From contig CM072807.1 in the NCBI GenBank assembly GCA_037013495.1, forward strand, positions 4,447,001 through 4,511,000: a stretch of DNA of 64,000 bases, written 5' to 3'. The notes below the pieces were generated by a model. That model was not told the DNA's origin and ran no database searches. It saw only the letters and a list, made by a program, of their open reading frames with translations. Below are positions 49,201 to 60,655 of the stretch, piece by piece; the first letter of the stretch is position 1, and each line of letters opens with the position of its first letter. This DNA is from Hippophae tibetana. Its lineage: Eukaryota > Streptophyta > Magnoliopsida > Rosales > Elaeagnaceae. The position numbers were made by a program, and so were the translations under genes.

Positions 49201-52200
49201 ACCGGCAATTTTTATTGTCTTCACATCAACAATGTGCTTGTACTTGTCATGTCTTGACAGCTTTTTCAGCTGATAAGGAAAACCAAATAAGATTAACCCA
49301 AAGTAAAAAAGATAAATTATATATGGCCTCCACGAGATGCTATAAGATTACCTTTGGAAGTTCATTCCGATGTCGTAGAGATGATGTACTCCATCCCACA
49401 AGGTCTATCAAAGGAGTCAAGTTTCAATCCACAAAAGAACCGTAATTAAAGCAGTAACAAGGTGCCAAAATTGTCAATTAACACACTGACACAAAATTTT
49501 ATTTACTGACAAAAAAAGCCTTGGAAGAACAATCCGATTTTATAAAATTTCATCCCTCAAACATATTCTATTTGATGAAGAGTTCGCAGTAAAGGATGAC
49601 AAAAGAACACAAAGGATACGGTCAAAGTGCACATTTGCATAAGCAACACGACGCTTGAAACATTGTAATGCAGAGCTGCAAAAAAAAAATGACTCCATTA
49701 ATGCAATAAAATGGAAAACATTGATAAAAATGTTATTGGTAACAAGGGCTCACATAAATTTTAGATGTTCAGTGTCACGTGTCATACGAAGAAGTAGGGG
49801 AGGTTTTCCCTTATCATTGTCAGTTGAAAACAGATGTTCTACAGTTCTACCAAAAAATGATGATACATAAGGTGCTACTTTCTCCATAATGTAAACGCCA
49901 CAAAAAACCGGAACCTGAGATGTAAAATCCATGCAAGAAGTGAGTGCATAAAGAACCATGAAAGAAAAAGAAGTGAAGAAGATAGTATTATAAAATAAAA
50001 GTAAATGCTCCATTTAACTTCCAACATTTATTGTTAGAACTATACAAAGATGATATCATAGTATTGTATCTACATAAGACTTTGTTGGAAACTTGTAATA
50101 TATCAGAAATGGGGATAAAAAAGCATAAACCGCCCACCTGTCTGTGTCCCTTGGAACCAAGGTGTGGGGTTGCTGAGGTTATAAAGTTAATGGGCTCTAA
50201 ACCAGCAATTTTGCCTTTAAATCCATTTTCTAGGTATGACTCTTCTGAACCATCATTCTCACAAACTTCATTTCCATGTGATGCTTCTTGTTCGTACAGC
50301 CTAGCAATCGCGTATCTTGCCACCAGACCGCCTAATGAATGACCAATAAATGAAATCTTCTCAACGCTTGGATGATGTCTTACAACAGATACGACCTGAA
50401 ATAGCATATATGACATAAGGTTGTAACTACAAATGGTAATTTCAATTTCAAGAAATAATTCCTAATCAGTTGTAATATATTGAAGCAAAAATGTCAAATA
50501 AAGATTACAAACAGCTCAATGAGACATATTTTGATATTGACAGTAAAACTTTTTTTGCATCAGAGGAAGAAAATGATCAACAAATTGCAGAACTATATCA
50601 CACCTCTTCTGCCAATCTCTCTCCCATCACATCAACCCCATCAAATGTCAACTTTGCAGAATTACATTCACTGCCTGTTTTTCACATTAAGCACAAAAAA
50701 ATTATTTCTACAGGAGATATGAAAAAGGTCTATTTCAAAGTATGCAGTTAGAGAATGGCCCGAGGACGATGCATTTGAGTGCCTTGTTGCAATGTTTGCC
50801 TATTTGACAACAAAGATTAAGTTTGTTAAGATTATATCTAACTGGTAAGTAAGTTCAATAACTTTATTACAGTCCTTTACGAATCCGTCCTCTACTAATC
50901 AAACCCTGCCATCCCATACACATACCAAGAATTTAAATATTTAGGAATCAGTATATTTTAATCTCAAAAATTAGGCTGAAAATTTAACCTAGTTTCAATT
51001 TCTATCAAGAGCCTGTAAGGAGACAAAAACATTCTTCTTTATGACATGAACAAATTTGGACTCCTACGGTACAATTCTACAGGTAACAATGCCTATAAGC
51101 AAACGGACCAACTGTTATAGTATAATATTGATTTCACAATTATTCAAAGACTTGAGAAATCTCTTATTGACTGTTGCCCTAAAATCTTGAGGTTTGCGTT
51201 CGAGAAATGAGACATTTATTTGTAATTCTACTAATTAAGGATATATACCTAAAATGTCCTTGGGGTTTAGCATATCTTCACTTATGCCTTTGAAGTTTGC
51301 AGAAAATGCTAAAATATTCCTAAACTTTATGATTAATACCATTGATATCCTTAAAACTAATGATGTTAAATTTTTCATCCATATTTTATTAATATTTCTA
51401 TGGTTCTAATAGTAATTTGTGGTTTCGAATAGCCAATTGATCCAATGGTGGAATTTTAACCAATCTGACCTTCGTCCAAAAGATTGCACCTAGATGTATG
51501 CTCTAAATAAGCTTGTTCATGCCTTAAATATGCTTGATCTTATAATTGTAAATTCATACAACTACATGTTTATGATAAATAGTGTGACCACATGAGTATT
51601 TTTTTGTTCCTCTTTTTCCACTTTATCAGCCCAATTGAGCTTTCTTGTTTTAGAAATCTTACTCTCTTTTGAATTGTTAGGTTCTTCCTTTTCATCTTGA
51701 ATTTTTTCTTTAGAAGTTTTATCTTCTTTAGATTGAATTTCTTATGAAGATTCCTCTTTTGAGTTTTTTGGATTCTAAGAGTTGTTTTGAATAATAAAAT
51801 TCTTCCTATTTATTTCCTATCTCCATAAAAGACTTCTCAAAGTATAACAGCTCGAGTTGTTCTTGTAGTATTTTTATCTCTTTTGCCTTTATCTTGATCT
51901 TGATATCAAAATGTTTCATTCTTATAAGCATAAAAATAGTTAGAGGTGTTAATTCTCTAATAAAAATATATGCTAAGCTATTCTTATTTCCTAAGAGATG
52001 TTTAACATCAAAATTGTAGTGGTTGAACCATTGTTGCCATTTGACTAATATTTCTTGTTTGTAATCACCTACAGTATTAGTTCTTAAGATATAACTAAAA
52101 AATTTGTTATCGATTCTAACAATGAATCTAGAATTTATGTCATATATTGCAAATTTCTTAATAACTCTTTTACAGCTACATATCTTTTTTCATTACTGTA

Positions 52201-55200
52201 ATAATTTAACTCTAGAACTTGGAAAGATCCTGATATATATCTACAAATATATTCATCTTTGTCGTCTATTTTTACTTTCAGAACTGCTCCCCAATATTCG
52301 TCTGAAGCATATGTTTTAATTATCATTTTTTCATCTAACCTTGGATGGTATAAAGTTGATAAAAAATTTACCTTTTCATCTATTTTCTCCATGTATATAT
52401 TATCTTGTTCTGTCCATTTTCAAATATAGTTTTTTTTCAATTTTGCTTGTAAAGGTTTTTACATTTCTACAAGTTTCTTGATATATGTTTCAGTATACGT
52501 CAGACATCTTAGAAATCTTTGTAATTGGTTTCTATATTTTAATTCACTAAGAAAACCTTGAATGTTATTTAATATATGAGATTGTAGATTATGTTTTTCA
52601 TTTTCAATTTTCAACCATAAATACTTGACCTTTTTGTTGAGCAAGTACTACTTTATTTTTCGAGAGTACAATACCGTCTTTCCTAAATTCTTGTAGAATA
52701 TTAATAATATCCAAATAATGTTTATTTAATTCATTACTGCAAAAAAAATATCATCTATATAGATATAACAAATATTTTGTAATTTTTTAAAGATATTATC
52801 CATATATCTCTGAAAGATACCTAGAGCATATTTCAATCCAAATGGTACTACAGTCCATTGAAATTGTCCTTGAGTGCAACTGAATGCCATTAATTTTTTA
52901 GATTCTTCATCCATTCTTATTTTCCAAAATCCACTTTTGCAATCAAAACTTGAGAATTATTTCTTTTCTTTTATTAATGATAATAATTGTTCTTTCTTTG
53001 AAATAAAGTGTTAATCATCAATGATTTCTTTATTCAATGCTTTGAAATTTGTTACCATTCTCTTTTTTCCTTTTCTTTTTTCAACATCTTTTTCGGCTAA
53101 TAATACTAGACTAGAGTGACGTGAATTAATTAGTATTATGACTTTTATTTCCAAAAGTTCTTGAATTTATTTTTCAAATTCAATTCTATCTTTTGGAATA
53201 TAAATCATTGATTTTACTCTAATAACCTTATTATGGTCTCTTAATTTTATATTGACAATTATCTTAGATTTATTAATTTTTAGATCCAAAAGATATTCTA
53301 AACTTACTAATTTTAATAATTTCATGATACCTACCAGGGTTTTATCTTTATGTATTTCATTAAGAAAAGAGTTTCGTTTCTCTTTGATAACTAATGAAAT
53401 ATTTTCTGAATAAGGTTTTTGTTGTTTTATCTCACCATGTTTTCGTTTTTTATGTTGTTCCATAAACGTTGGGTTTGATACAATGACACATTTTCTTATT
53501 TTTTTTATACATTAATGATATCACAATCTAATATTGTTAGGCTTTCTAAATATTAGATAAAAGATAGATATAAGTTTAAAAAATTATTTCATCTTAATAA
53601 ATCAACTCTTGTTTCCTATTGATATATGATAGGAATATGAAATTTTTCTCCTCTTATCATTATATCTATATCTTTTAAATTTTATTAAGATTTATTATAG
53701 TATTATTAGTAATTCTCACAATTAAATTTTTTGGTGTATGTTTGTAATGTTCTTCTAAAAACACTTATTTACGTGTTACACACATACTAGTTTCTGTATC
53801 TATATATATATATATGTAAATGATAGTTGGTATAGCCTTTAAATTTAAGTCATACATTTATGTAGGTACTATTTAGATTTGTAATATTATACAAATCATT
53901 CATCTTCTAATGAATAGTACCTATATTCTGAATATTCATATTTTAAGTCAATTATTTCCTCCTTAATTTTCTCTAATAGATAAATACTATAAATATCATC
54001 TATATTTGATTCCTCTATTGGTTCCAATTTCATCTTAAAAACTTCTTCTAAGATTTTTGTTTTCTATGAAAATTCTTTTTTAAATTCTTTCATATGTTGA
54101 AGTCTATTCGGACATTCCTTGGTATAATGTCATTCTTCATTACAAATCCAACATCTACATTTTTTCTTCTCATAAAGGCAATAATTCTTATTTTCAGGAG
54201 GTTTATACCTCTTCCTTCTAAAATATTTTTTCCCTATAGGATTTCCTATTAAATCATTTTTTATATTTTTAAAAATCTTGTTTTAGAATTTATATTTTTT
54301 AAATCTATTATATTTTTTATATTTTTCGCATTGTTTTGTAGAGTTTTATGTTACATCTATATTTTTCTGATATTCTAAAATCTCTTGTATTACAACTGAT
54401 TTTATCATTTCCTCTAATTTGTTTTTTTTTTTTTTGCATTTAATAACTATCTAGCTTTTAAGGCTTATTATTCTTTCTCTTAGGGTGTCTGGTATAATTT
54501 TCATATTTCTCTGATTCCAATTTTCTATTAAGGTCTTATATAATGCTCCAAGTAATTTTTGGAAAAACATTTTCTTATAAGTTGTTTGCATGAAGGATGG
54601 TAATTTATGATAATACATTTCATATTCACAAATAAAAGAATCTATGTCACATACGTTACAGATTTTCATATTTGTTAGATGTCATTTGATTTCATTAGTT
54701 TCATTTTCACTGGATTCAATGATTGTTCTTCAATTATCTTCTCTAATAATTTTTGTGTATATTTCATTTATTACTATATCTAAATATTTTCTTCCTAGGG
54801 GAGCATTCCCTTACATTAACAAATGTTGCTAATCTATTAAATTTGAAAACCAAACTTTAACATTTCTTGTTATTTTATGAGTTACTAATAAATTACAGAT
54901 TAAAGGGTTTATTTGTGTAGTTTGAGAGGTTTGTATGAGTATACTCATACTACTAGCCTATTCATTTAAGACTTTTTTTCTTATCTCTTATACAATCTAG
55001 ATCTAAGAGATCAAACTTATAATCATTATGAACCTTGAATTCTTGTGGGATACTACCTCTAGTATCATAATGTAACTCTTCTTCTATTTTGGATGTTTGT
55101 TTTCTTTTATTGGTAGTGTTAAGCTCTTATGACCTTTACATATTTTTTTCTTTATATATGGGTAAGATATTTTTTATTGGTAATGAAATTTGTTTCATAT

Positions 55201-56369
55201 GATCTTTTGGGGTCATAATTTCTGATTTAATATCAATCTTATTGATTATTGTCATATTATTTTCCTCTTTCTTTATACAAAGTTTTTAATTATAATATTC
55301 TTCTAATTTTTCATTAGTTAATGTTAACAAATTAACTAATATTTTTATATTCCTATTTTTAAAGTTTATGAATTGTTCTTCTAATTCTTTTCTATGTTTC
55401 ATTAAATTATATATTTTTTGTTATATTTTTCTTCATTTTTTCTTCCCTCATTTCTAAGAATCAGAATATCTGATCTCCTAAATATTTTTACTTTTAATCC
55501 TTCTAAAAGATTGTATATATGACCTATAATATCACTATTTTTATATTTATGTAAATTTCATATCTATATATTGTTTTAGTTTATTATCACTGTATTTTTT
55601 TATTTATTTTAATAAATTTTTTTATGTTTCAATTATACCTTATAATTATTTTATGTTTGATTTTTGGACTAAATCTAACCTAATTATAACAATTTCCAAA
55701 ATACAACACTATCCAGTACGAGAAGCACATAACTAAATAAACAAACTGCAATAATCATATAGAGCTCACAGTGAACTATAATATCGTCCGGATATTTCCT
55801 CAAAAAATGCTTTGCGGAAAACTTCCAATTTTGAGCACTGGAACCAAAAAAGGGGAAATGGAAAGTTTTAGAATGTTGTGAGCATCTTCGACACAAATTT
55901 CTGTTTTATTGCAAAAATTACACTTATTATTATTTTTATCTCCAATCTACCACACTAAATATCATATTAAAATATATATTCTTTCAAAAAAATAAAATAT
56001 ATCCATAAAAAATACAAAATATACTTTTAGCATACAAAAATATCAAATTCAATTAACTAAAATATTATATTTGTTATGTAAACTAGCATTACATTAATTG
56101 AAAAAATATGAAAATTATTAAATTATTGTTTTAATTTATATAATTTTTCAGCTCTATATTATATTTTGTACTTTTAATTTTATATTCACTTTCTTTTGTA
56201 ACTTTATAATATATTTTTAATTTTACTATTATGGAGATTTTAATGTTTAAATATTAGTGAGTGTACTATAATTTTTTACTAATTTATTATTATATATTTA
56301 ATTTTTATTTATAATAAAAATTAAATAATATTATTAATTAAGAAAAAGAATGTAATTTAAATAAATTTT

Positions 56370-56408
<39 letters not shown>

Positions 56409-56736
56409 AAGTAAAATAGAAATTAAAACAATATATTTTTATTTTTCTTAATATTTAAAAAATTAACATAATAGTTAAACAAACAATATCATGCCAAATA
56501 TAGCATGAAATATTCATCACGTTATTTTAGTAAAAAGCTTTAGAGTCTCTTTAATGTACTTACACAAAAATCAATCAAAATTACTCAAATAATAATAATA
56601 TAAAAATAAAATAAAAACAAACTGGCCTGCCATTAAGTCCATTGACCATTATAATCAAGTGCGTTGGAGTCCTTCGACACTCTTGCACAACCTCCATAAC
56701 CAGATTTCCAGAACCATCTTTTACAAGCGAGACCAT
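43277..56736 (-). CDS. DUF676-type serine esterase/lipase (alpha/beta hydrolase), 10 exons, 359 aa
   Basis: A putative lipase-like serine esterase; the substrate is unknown. Exons on minus: 56736-56627, 55837-55770, 50674-50604, 50395-50138, 49914-49754, 49675-49620, 49404-49352, 49269-49137, 43575-43478, 43348-43277, totalling 1080 nt with every phase compatible. Residues 26-36 read HLIIMVNGLNG (oxyanion region); about 60-83 include LTFDGVDVMGERLAEE; 101-106 are GHSLGG with Ser103 as the nucleophile; 170-222 include GKPPLLLRM; then FKRRVAYAN and VGWSTSSLR; the C-terminus is GADVIQHMIDN. Length fits plant relatives. Intron 1 needs a GC donor. Intron 2 (5.1 kb) holds pararetroviral DNA and intron 8 (5.6 kb) a copia element. 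An AAACCCTAAA telo-box lies on minus at 56784-56775 in the leader. An upstream exon adding N-terminal residues is possible. Confidence 0.88.
43908..44090 (+). repeat. 5' LTR of copia element in esterase intron 8
   Basis: A 183-bp LTR starting TGTTAATGTATATC and ending TTTCTAATA, followed by the primer-binding site TGGTATGAGAGCC (a one-base variant of the initiator tRNA-Met site). Confidence 0.9.
48877..49061 (+). repeat. 3' LTR of copia element in esterase intron 8
   Basis: A 185-bp copy of the 5' LTR, ending TTTTTAACA. By eye it differs at roughly fourteen substitutions plus a 2-bp AT-repeat indel. Confidence 0.9.
51400..55600 (-). mobile_element. Endogenous pararetrovirus fragment (coat, zinc finger, protease, RT, RNase H), esterase intron 2
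   Basis: Caulimovirid-like polyprotein remnants in the sense orientation of the host gene. In order along minus: coat N-terminal region about 55010-54780; coat domain 54669-54451; a CCHC zinc finger about 54165-54100 (C-x2-C-x4-H-x4-C, inside CRCWICNEEWHYTKEC); protease region about 53463-53167; RT 52914-52726, with TVVPFGLKYALGIFQR and YIDDI; RNase H 52392-52135, with YASDEYWGAVLK, ICRYISGSF and ELNYYSNEK. Frames are broken by many stops and shifts, and no terminal repeats or termini could be set. It resembles the plant florendovirus/petuvirus-like group more than Ty3 elements, based on RT and RNase H wording; the group is inferred. Clearly inactive. Confidence 0.78.
56376..56404. repeat. 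(AT)n microsatellite
   Basis: About fourteen AT dinucleotides, in intron 1 of the esterase gene. Confidence 0.85.
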
Positions 56737-56774
56737 AGTAGATGGAGACTGTTTACAAAGAGATATTGCTTTGA

Positions 56775-56784
56775 TTTAGGGTTT
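56775..56784 (-). promoter_or_regulatory. Telo-box in esterase 5' leader
   Basis: AAACCCTAAA on minus, 39-48 bases upstream of the esterase ATG. Telo-boxes are frequent in 5' regions of plant housekeeping genes. Confidence 0.55.
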
Positions 56785-57201
56785 TTGGTACGTAAGGTCC
56801 TTGATGAACAGTTTAAGTAGTCATTCTCGTGGTTTGGCCTTTGGGTCTAAATCACCAAATTCAAAATTTCAAACATTCCACGAGTGCCTGCTACGACTAG
56901 TCAACTAGGACTACAAGTGTCTTGTTCTTCGAAGTCTTCAATTTTGGAGGTAAATTTTAAAGTCTTCAAAAACAAACATTGAAAAGTCAATATTTTTTAT
57001 TACTTAGATTGGATAATAGTTCGTCAGTGTTATATTAATTTAAATTATTTTATTTTATTTGATTAAAGAAATAAATTTACATAAATTAAACATGAAATTG
57101 ATTATATTAACTTTAGTTGTGTATCATATATTTTTTAATTAATGATATTTTTATATATATAAAAAAAATTGATTAATATCATTAAAATTTAATTAATAAA
57201 T

Positions 57202-57610
57202 TGTTGGTTTTTTCTCTCCAAACTATTCGACAACCAATCGAATAGTGAGCAATTGGCCACAATTGGTCAGAACGTGGTTCAACCTTCATCATTCCACACA
57301 TGTTCTACAGTCCCTCAAACGCACGACCTTTAGCTTTTTATGGATAGAGAACTTAAAATGTGCTTATATATTGATTTGGTCCCTAAACCTGCTCTGTGAT
57401 AAGAAAGAGGAGAGAAAGAAAGTTTAACAATTCAAAATCAAACTTCAGTGAATTGTTATCTGCACCATCGTGATAATAGATAAAGGTTTAGAAGTATCAA
57501 ACCAAAAATTCATTAGAATTTTCGTAAGAGTGGTGAAACTTGATCAATGGTTGGAGGTATATTTTCAATCCATTTTTGCTTTTGTTGTGTTTACATTCAT
57601 ATTTATATGC
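57202..57610 (+). repeat. 5' LTR of copia element
   Basis: Starts TGTTGGTTTTTTCTCTCC and is collinear with 60291-60655. Shared words include AGCAATTGGCCACAATTG, TTTGGTCCCTAAAC and AGAGGAGAGAAAGAAAG. The 3' end is uncertain because RT sequence follows directly with no primer-binding site, so gag to early RT is deleted. Confidence 0.72.
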
Positions 57611-58745
57611 TTTCATGAATGTGATAAAAAAGACGTTTAATTGAGTTTGGGATCTCATCAAATGGCCTAATAGTGTAAAAATCATTGGATGTAAATGGGT
57701 CTTCAAGACAAAGAAAGACTCACAAGGCAACATTGAGAGACATAAAGCAAGACTCGTTGTCAAAAGATTCACTCAAAGGAATGGAATCGACTACACGAAG
57801 ACATTCTCTTTTGTATCTTAGAAAGATTCATTTCGTGTGATCATGGCATTGGTTGTCTATTTTGATTTGGATTTGCATCAAATGGATGCAAAAATGACTT
57901 TCCTTAATGGTAACCTAGAGGAAGAGGTTTACATGAAACAACATGAAGGCTTCTCCTCTAGTGATAGTGAGCGCTTGGTCTGTAAGCTTAATAAATCCAT
58001 ATATGGATTAAAACAAGCCGCCCGTCAATGGTATTTGAAATTCCATAACATCATCACTTTATTTGGTTTTAAAGAGAGGAGAGAAAGAAAATTCAACAAT
58101 TCAAAATCAAATTTCAATGAATTGTTATTTGCACCATCGTGATAACAGAGAAAGGTTTAGAAGCATCAAACAAAAAACTCATTAGAATTCTCGTGAAAGT
58201 GGTGAAACTTAAACAATGGTTGGATGTATGTTGTCAATCCTTTTTTATTCCACCATGTTTACATTCATGTATATATGATTCCATGAATGTGATAAGAAAG
58301 ATGGATTCTGTGGCGTTTAACCGAGTTTGGGATCTCGTCAAGTGGCCTAATAGTGTAAAAGTCATTGGATGTAAATGGGTTTTCAAGACAAAGAAAGACT
58401 CACAAGGAAACATTGAGAGACATAAAGCAAGACTCGTTGCCAAAGGATTCATTCAAAGGAATGGAATCGACTACACAAATACATTCTCTCATGTATCTTA
58501 GAAAGATTCATTTCATATGATCATGGCATTGGTTGTCCATTTTGATTTGGATTTGCATCAAATGGATGTGAAAATGGCTTTCCTTAATGGTAACCTAGAG
58601 GAAGAGGTTTACATGAAACAACATGAAGGCTTCTCCTCTAGTGATAGTGAGCGCTTGGTTTATAAGCTTAATAAATGCATATATGGATTAAAACAAGCCT
58701 CATGTCAATGGTATTTGAAATTCCATAACATCATCACTTTATTTG
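57402..58745 (+). repeat. Tandem duplication of LTR-RT segment, period about 0.67-0.68 kb
   Basis: Units about 57402-58070 and 58071-58745. The word GAGAAAGAAA occurs at 57412 and 58081, GAGTTTGGGATCTC at about 57643 and 58323, and GATCATGGCATTGGTTGTC at about 57840 and 58519. The junction near 58071-58085 joins RT sequence ending TTTTAAAGAGA to LTR sequence beginning AAAGAGGAGAGAAAG, a short homology consistent with unequal recombination. Confidence 0.85.
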
Positions 58746-60290
58746 GTTTTAAAGAGAAAATCATGAATCAATGTATATACCAAAAGGTTAATGGGAGCAT
58801 GATTTGTTATTTGGTGCTATACGTGGATGATATTTTGCTTACAACCAATGATATGAAGTGAAACAATTCCTCTTGAAGAACTTTGATATGAAGGATATGT
58901 GTGAGGTATCTTATGTCATTGGCATTAAGATCCATAGGGATAGATCTCGAGGCATTTTGGGTTTGTCTCAAGAGACCTATATCAATAAAGTTTTAAAGAG
59001 ATTTCGGATGAAGAATTTTTCACCGAGTGTGACACCCATTGTGAAGGGTGACAGATTCATCCTAAACCAATGTCCTAAAAATGAGCTCGAGAGGGAACAT
59101 ATGAAAACTATTCCATATGTTTCAATCGTTGGAAGCCTGATGTATGCTTAGGTTTGCACCAGACTTGACATGGCATTTTTTGTTGGGATACTACAGAGAT
59201 ATTAGAGTAACCCATGTATTGACCACTAGAGAGTTGCAAAGAAATTCATGAGGTACCTTCAAGAGACAAAGGATTACATGCTCATATATAGACGAATTGA
59301 CAATATGGAAGTGATTGGCTACTCCGATGTGAACTTCGCTAACTGTGTTGATTCACACAAATCAACATCTGGTTACATTTTCATGCTTTCTGGTTAAGCC
59401 GTGTCTTGGAGGAGTATGAAGCAGACCTTGACCGCTAATTTCACTATAGAGGCTGAGTTCGTGTCATGCTTTGACGCTACATCACATGTTGTATAGTTGA
59501 AGAGTTTCATTTTCGGACTTAGAATAGTTCACTCTATTTTTAAGCCATTGAGATTGTATTGTGACAACTCAGCTGGTGTGTTTATTACCAAGAACAACAA
59601 AACTGGTAGTCATAGTAAGCATATCGACATCAAATACTTGACCATAAGAGGACGTGTTAAGAAAAAGAAAGTGGTTATTGAGCACATTAGGACTGGGTTG
59701 ATGATTGTTGATCCTTTGACTAAAGTCATGCCACTAAAGAACTTCAAGGATTATGTAGTCAAAATGGGACTTGGTCCAATAATGTAAATATTCATTATAC
59801 CTACATTTGTAAAAATTAATGAAACTTTTATTCAGCTAGTAATTCAATTGCTAGTCCTATACCACCGGGTAGAAGACCCAGATCTCCTCAACAGGCATAA
59901 AAGTTGTCTTCATTTTTGCTCTTGGTCTTACAATTGCTTTAGCCATATCTGTTCTTAGAGTGAAATCGTTTGTTATTCCAGTAACCGGTGCTAGTGGTAG
60001 TAGGAGTTTTTGGTCAACTATCATTGGTGATGCAGAAGTGGGAAAAGAGTGATGTTTTCTCATTAATTTTATGTGCATATTTTGTTTATTCATATATTTT
60101 GAGAAAACATATTTAAGTTATGGACCTCGAATAAACATATGGTTTTTTCATTAAGTTGTATAGGCTTGAGATGCATAATGTATCGTGATACATGAAAGAT
60201 AATACTCATTATTAGAGGAACTATCGTCATGATTCATATGTTTTGTTTCTCATAAAGTCGAATGATGGAATATATGAACCAAGTGGAAGA

Positions 60291-60655
60291 ATGTTGGTTT
60301 TTTCTCTCCAAACTGGTCGACAACCAACAAACAGTTGAGCAGTTGGCCACAATTGATCATAACGTGATCCAACCTCCATCATTCCATTCACGTTCTATAG
60401 CCCCTAAATCACATGACCTTTTGCTTTTTAATGAACAGAGAACTTAAGATGTGATTGTATATTGGTTTGGTCCCTAAACTTGCTATGTCATAAGAAAGAG
60501 AAGAGAAAGAAAGTTCAACAATTCAGAATCAAATTTCAATGAATTGTTATCTGCAGTATCATGATAAGAGAGAAATGTTTAGAAGCATCAAACCAAAAAC
60601 TCATTATAATTTCCATGAAAGTGATGAATATGCTTCTATGAATGTTTTTTGATTG
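60291..60655 (+). repeat. 3' LTR of rearranged copia element
   Basis: Starts TGTTGGTTTT after the purine-rich AGTGGAAGAA. It follows the 5' LTR with scattered substitutions and then diverges near 60640, where an (AT)n run begins; the terminal CA was not identified. Confidence 0.68.

Larger units (their letters stand above)
57202..60655 (+). mobile_element. Rearranged Ty1/copia element with internal tandem duplication
   Basis: Order: LTR (57202-57610), RT fragment (about 57606-58070), partial LTR 3' half (about 58074-58275), second RT (58280-58858), RNase H (58858-59787), then 3' LTR from 60291 after AAGTGGAAGAA. RT words include GCKWVFKTKKDSQGN, HQMDVKMAFLNGNLEEEVYM and LYVDDILLTTND (about 58820-58855), with the YVDD box kept. 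RNase H reads CDNSAGVFITKNNK and IDIKYLTIRGRV. Stops at several points show it is inactive. Gag, protease and integrase are absent. The lineage resembles Tork/Tnt1-type elements (inference). Confidence 0.82.

Noticed and set aside
50491-50751. 86-codon plus-strand ORF that first looked like a separate gene
   Set aside because: It is antisense to esterase exon 3 (50674-50604), whose minus-strand reading fits the family and the splice phases.
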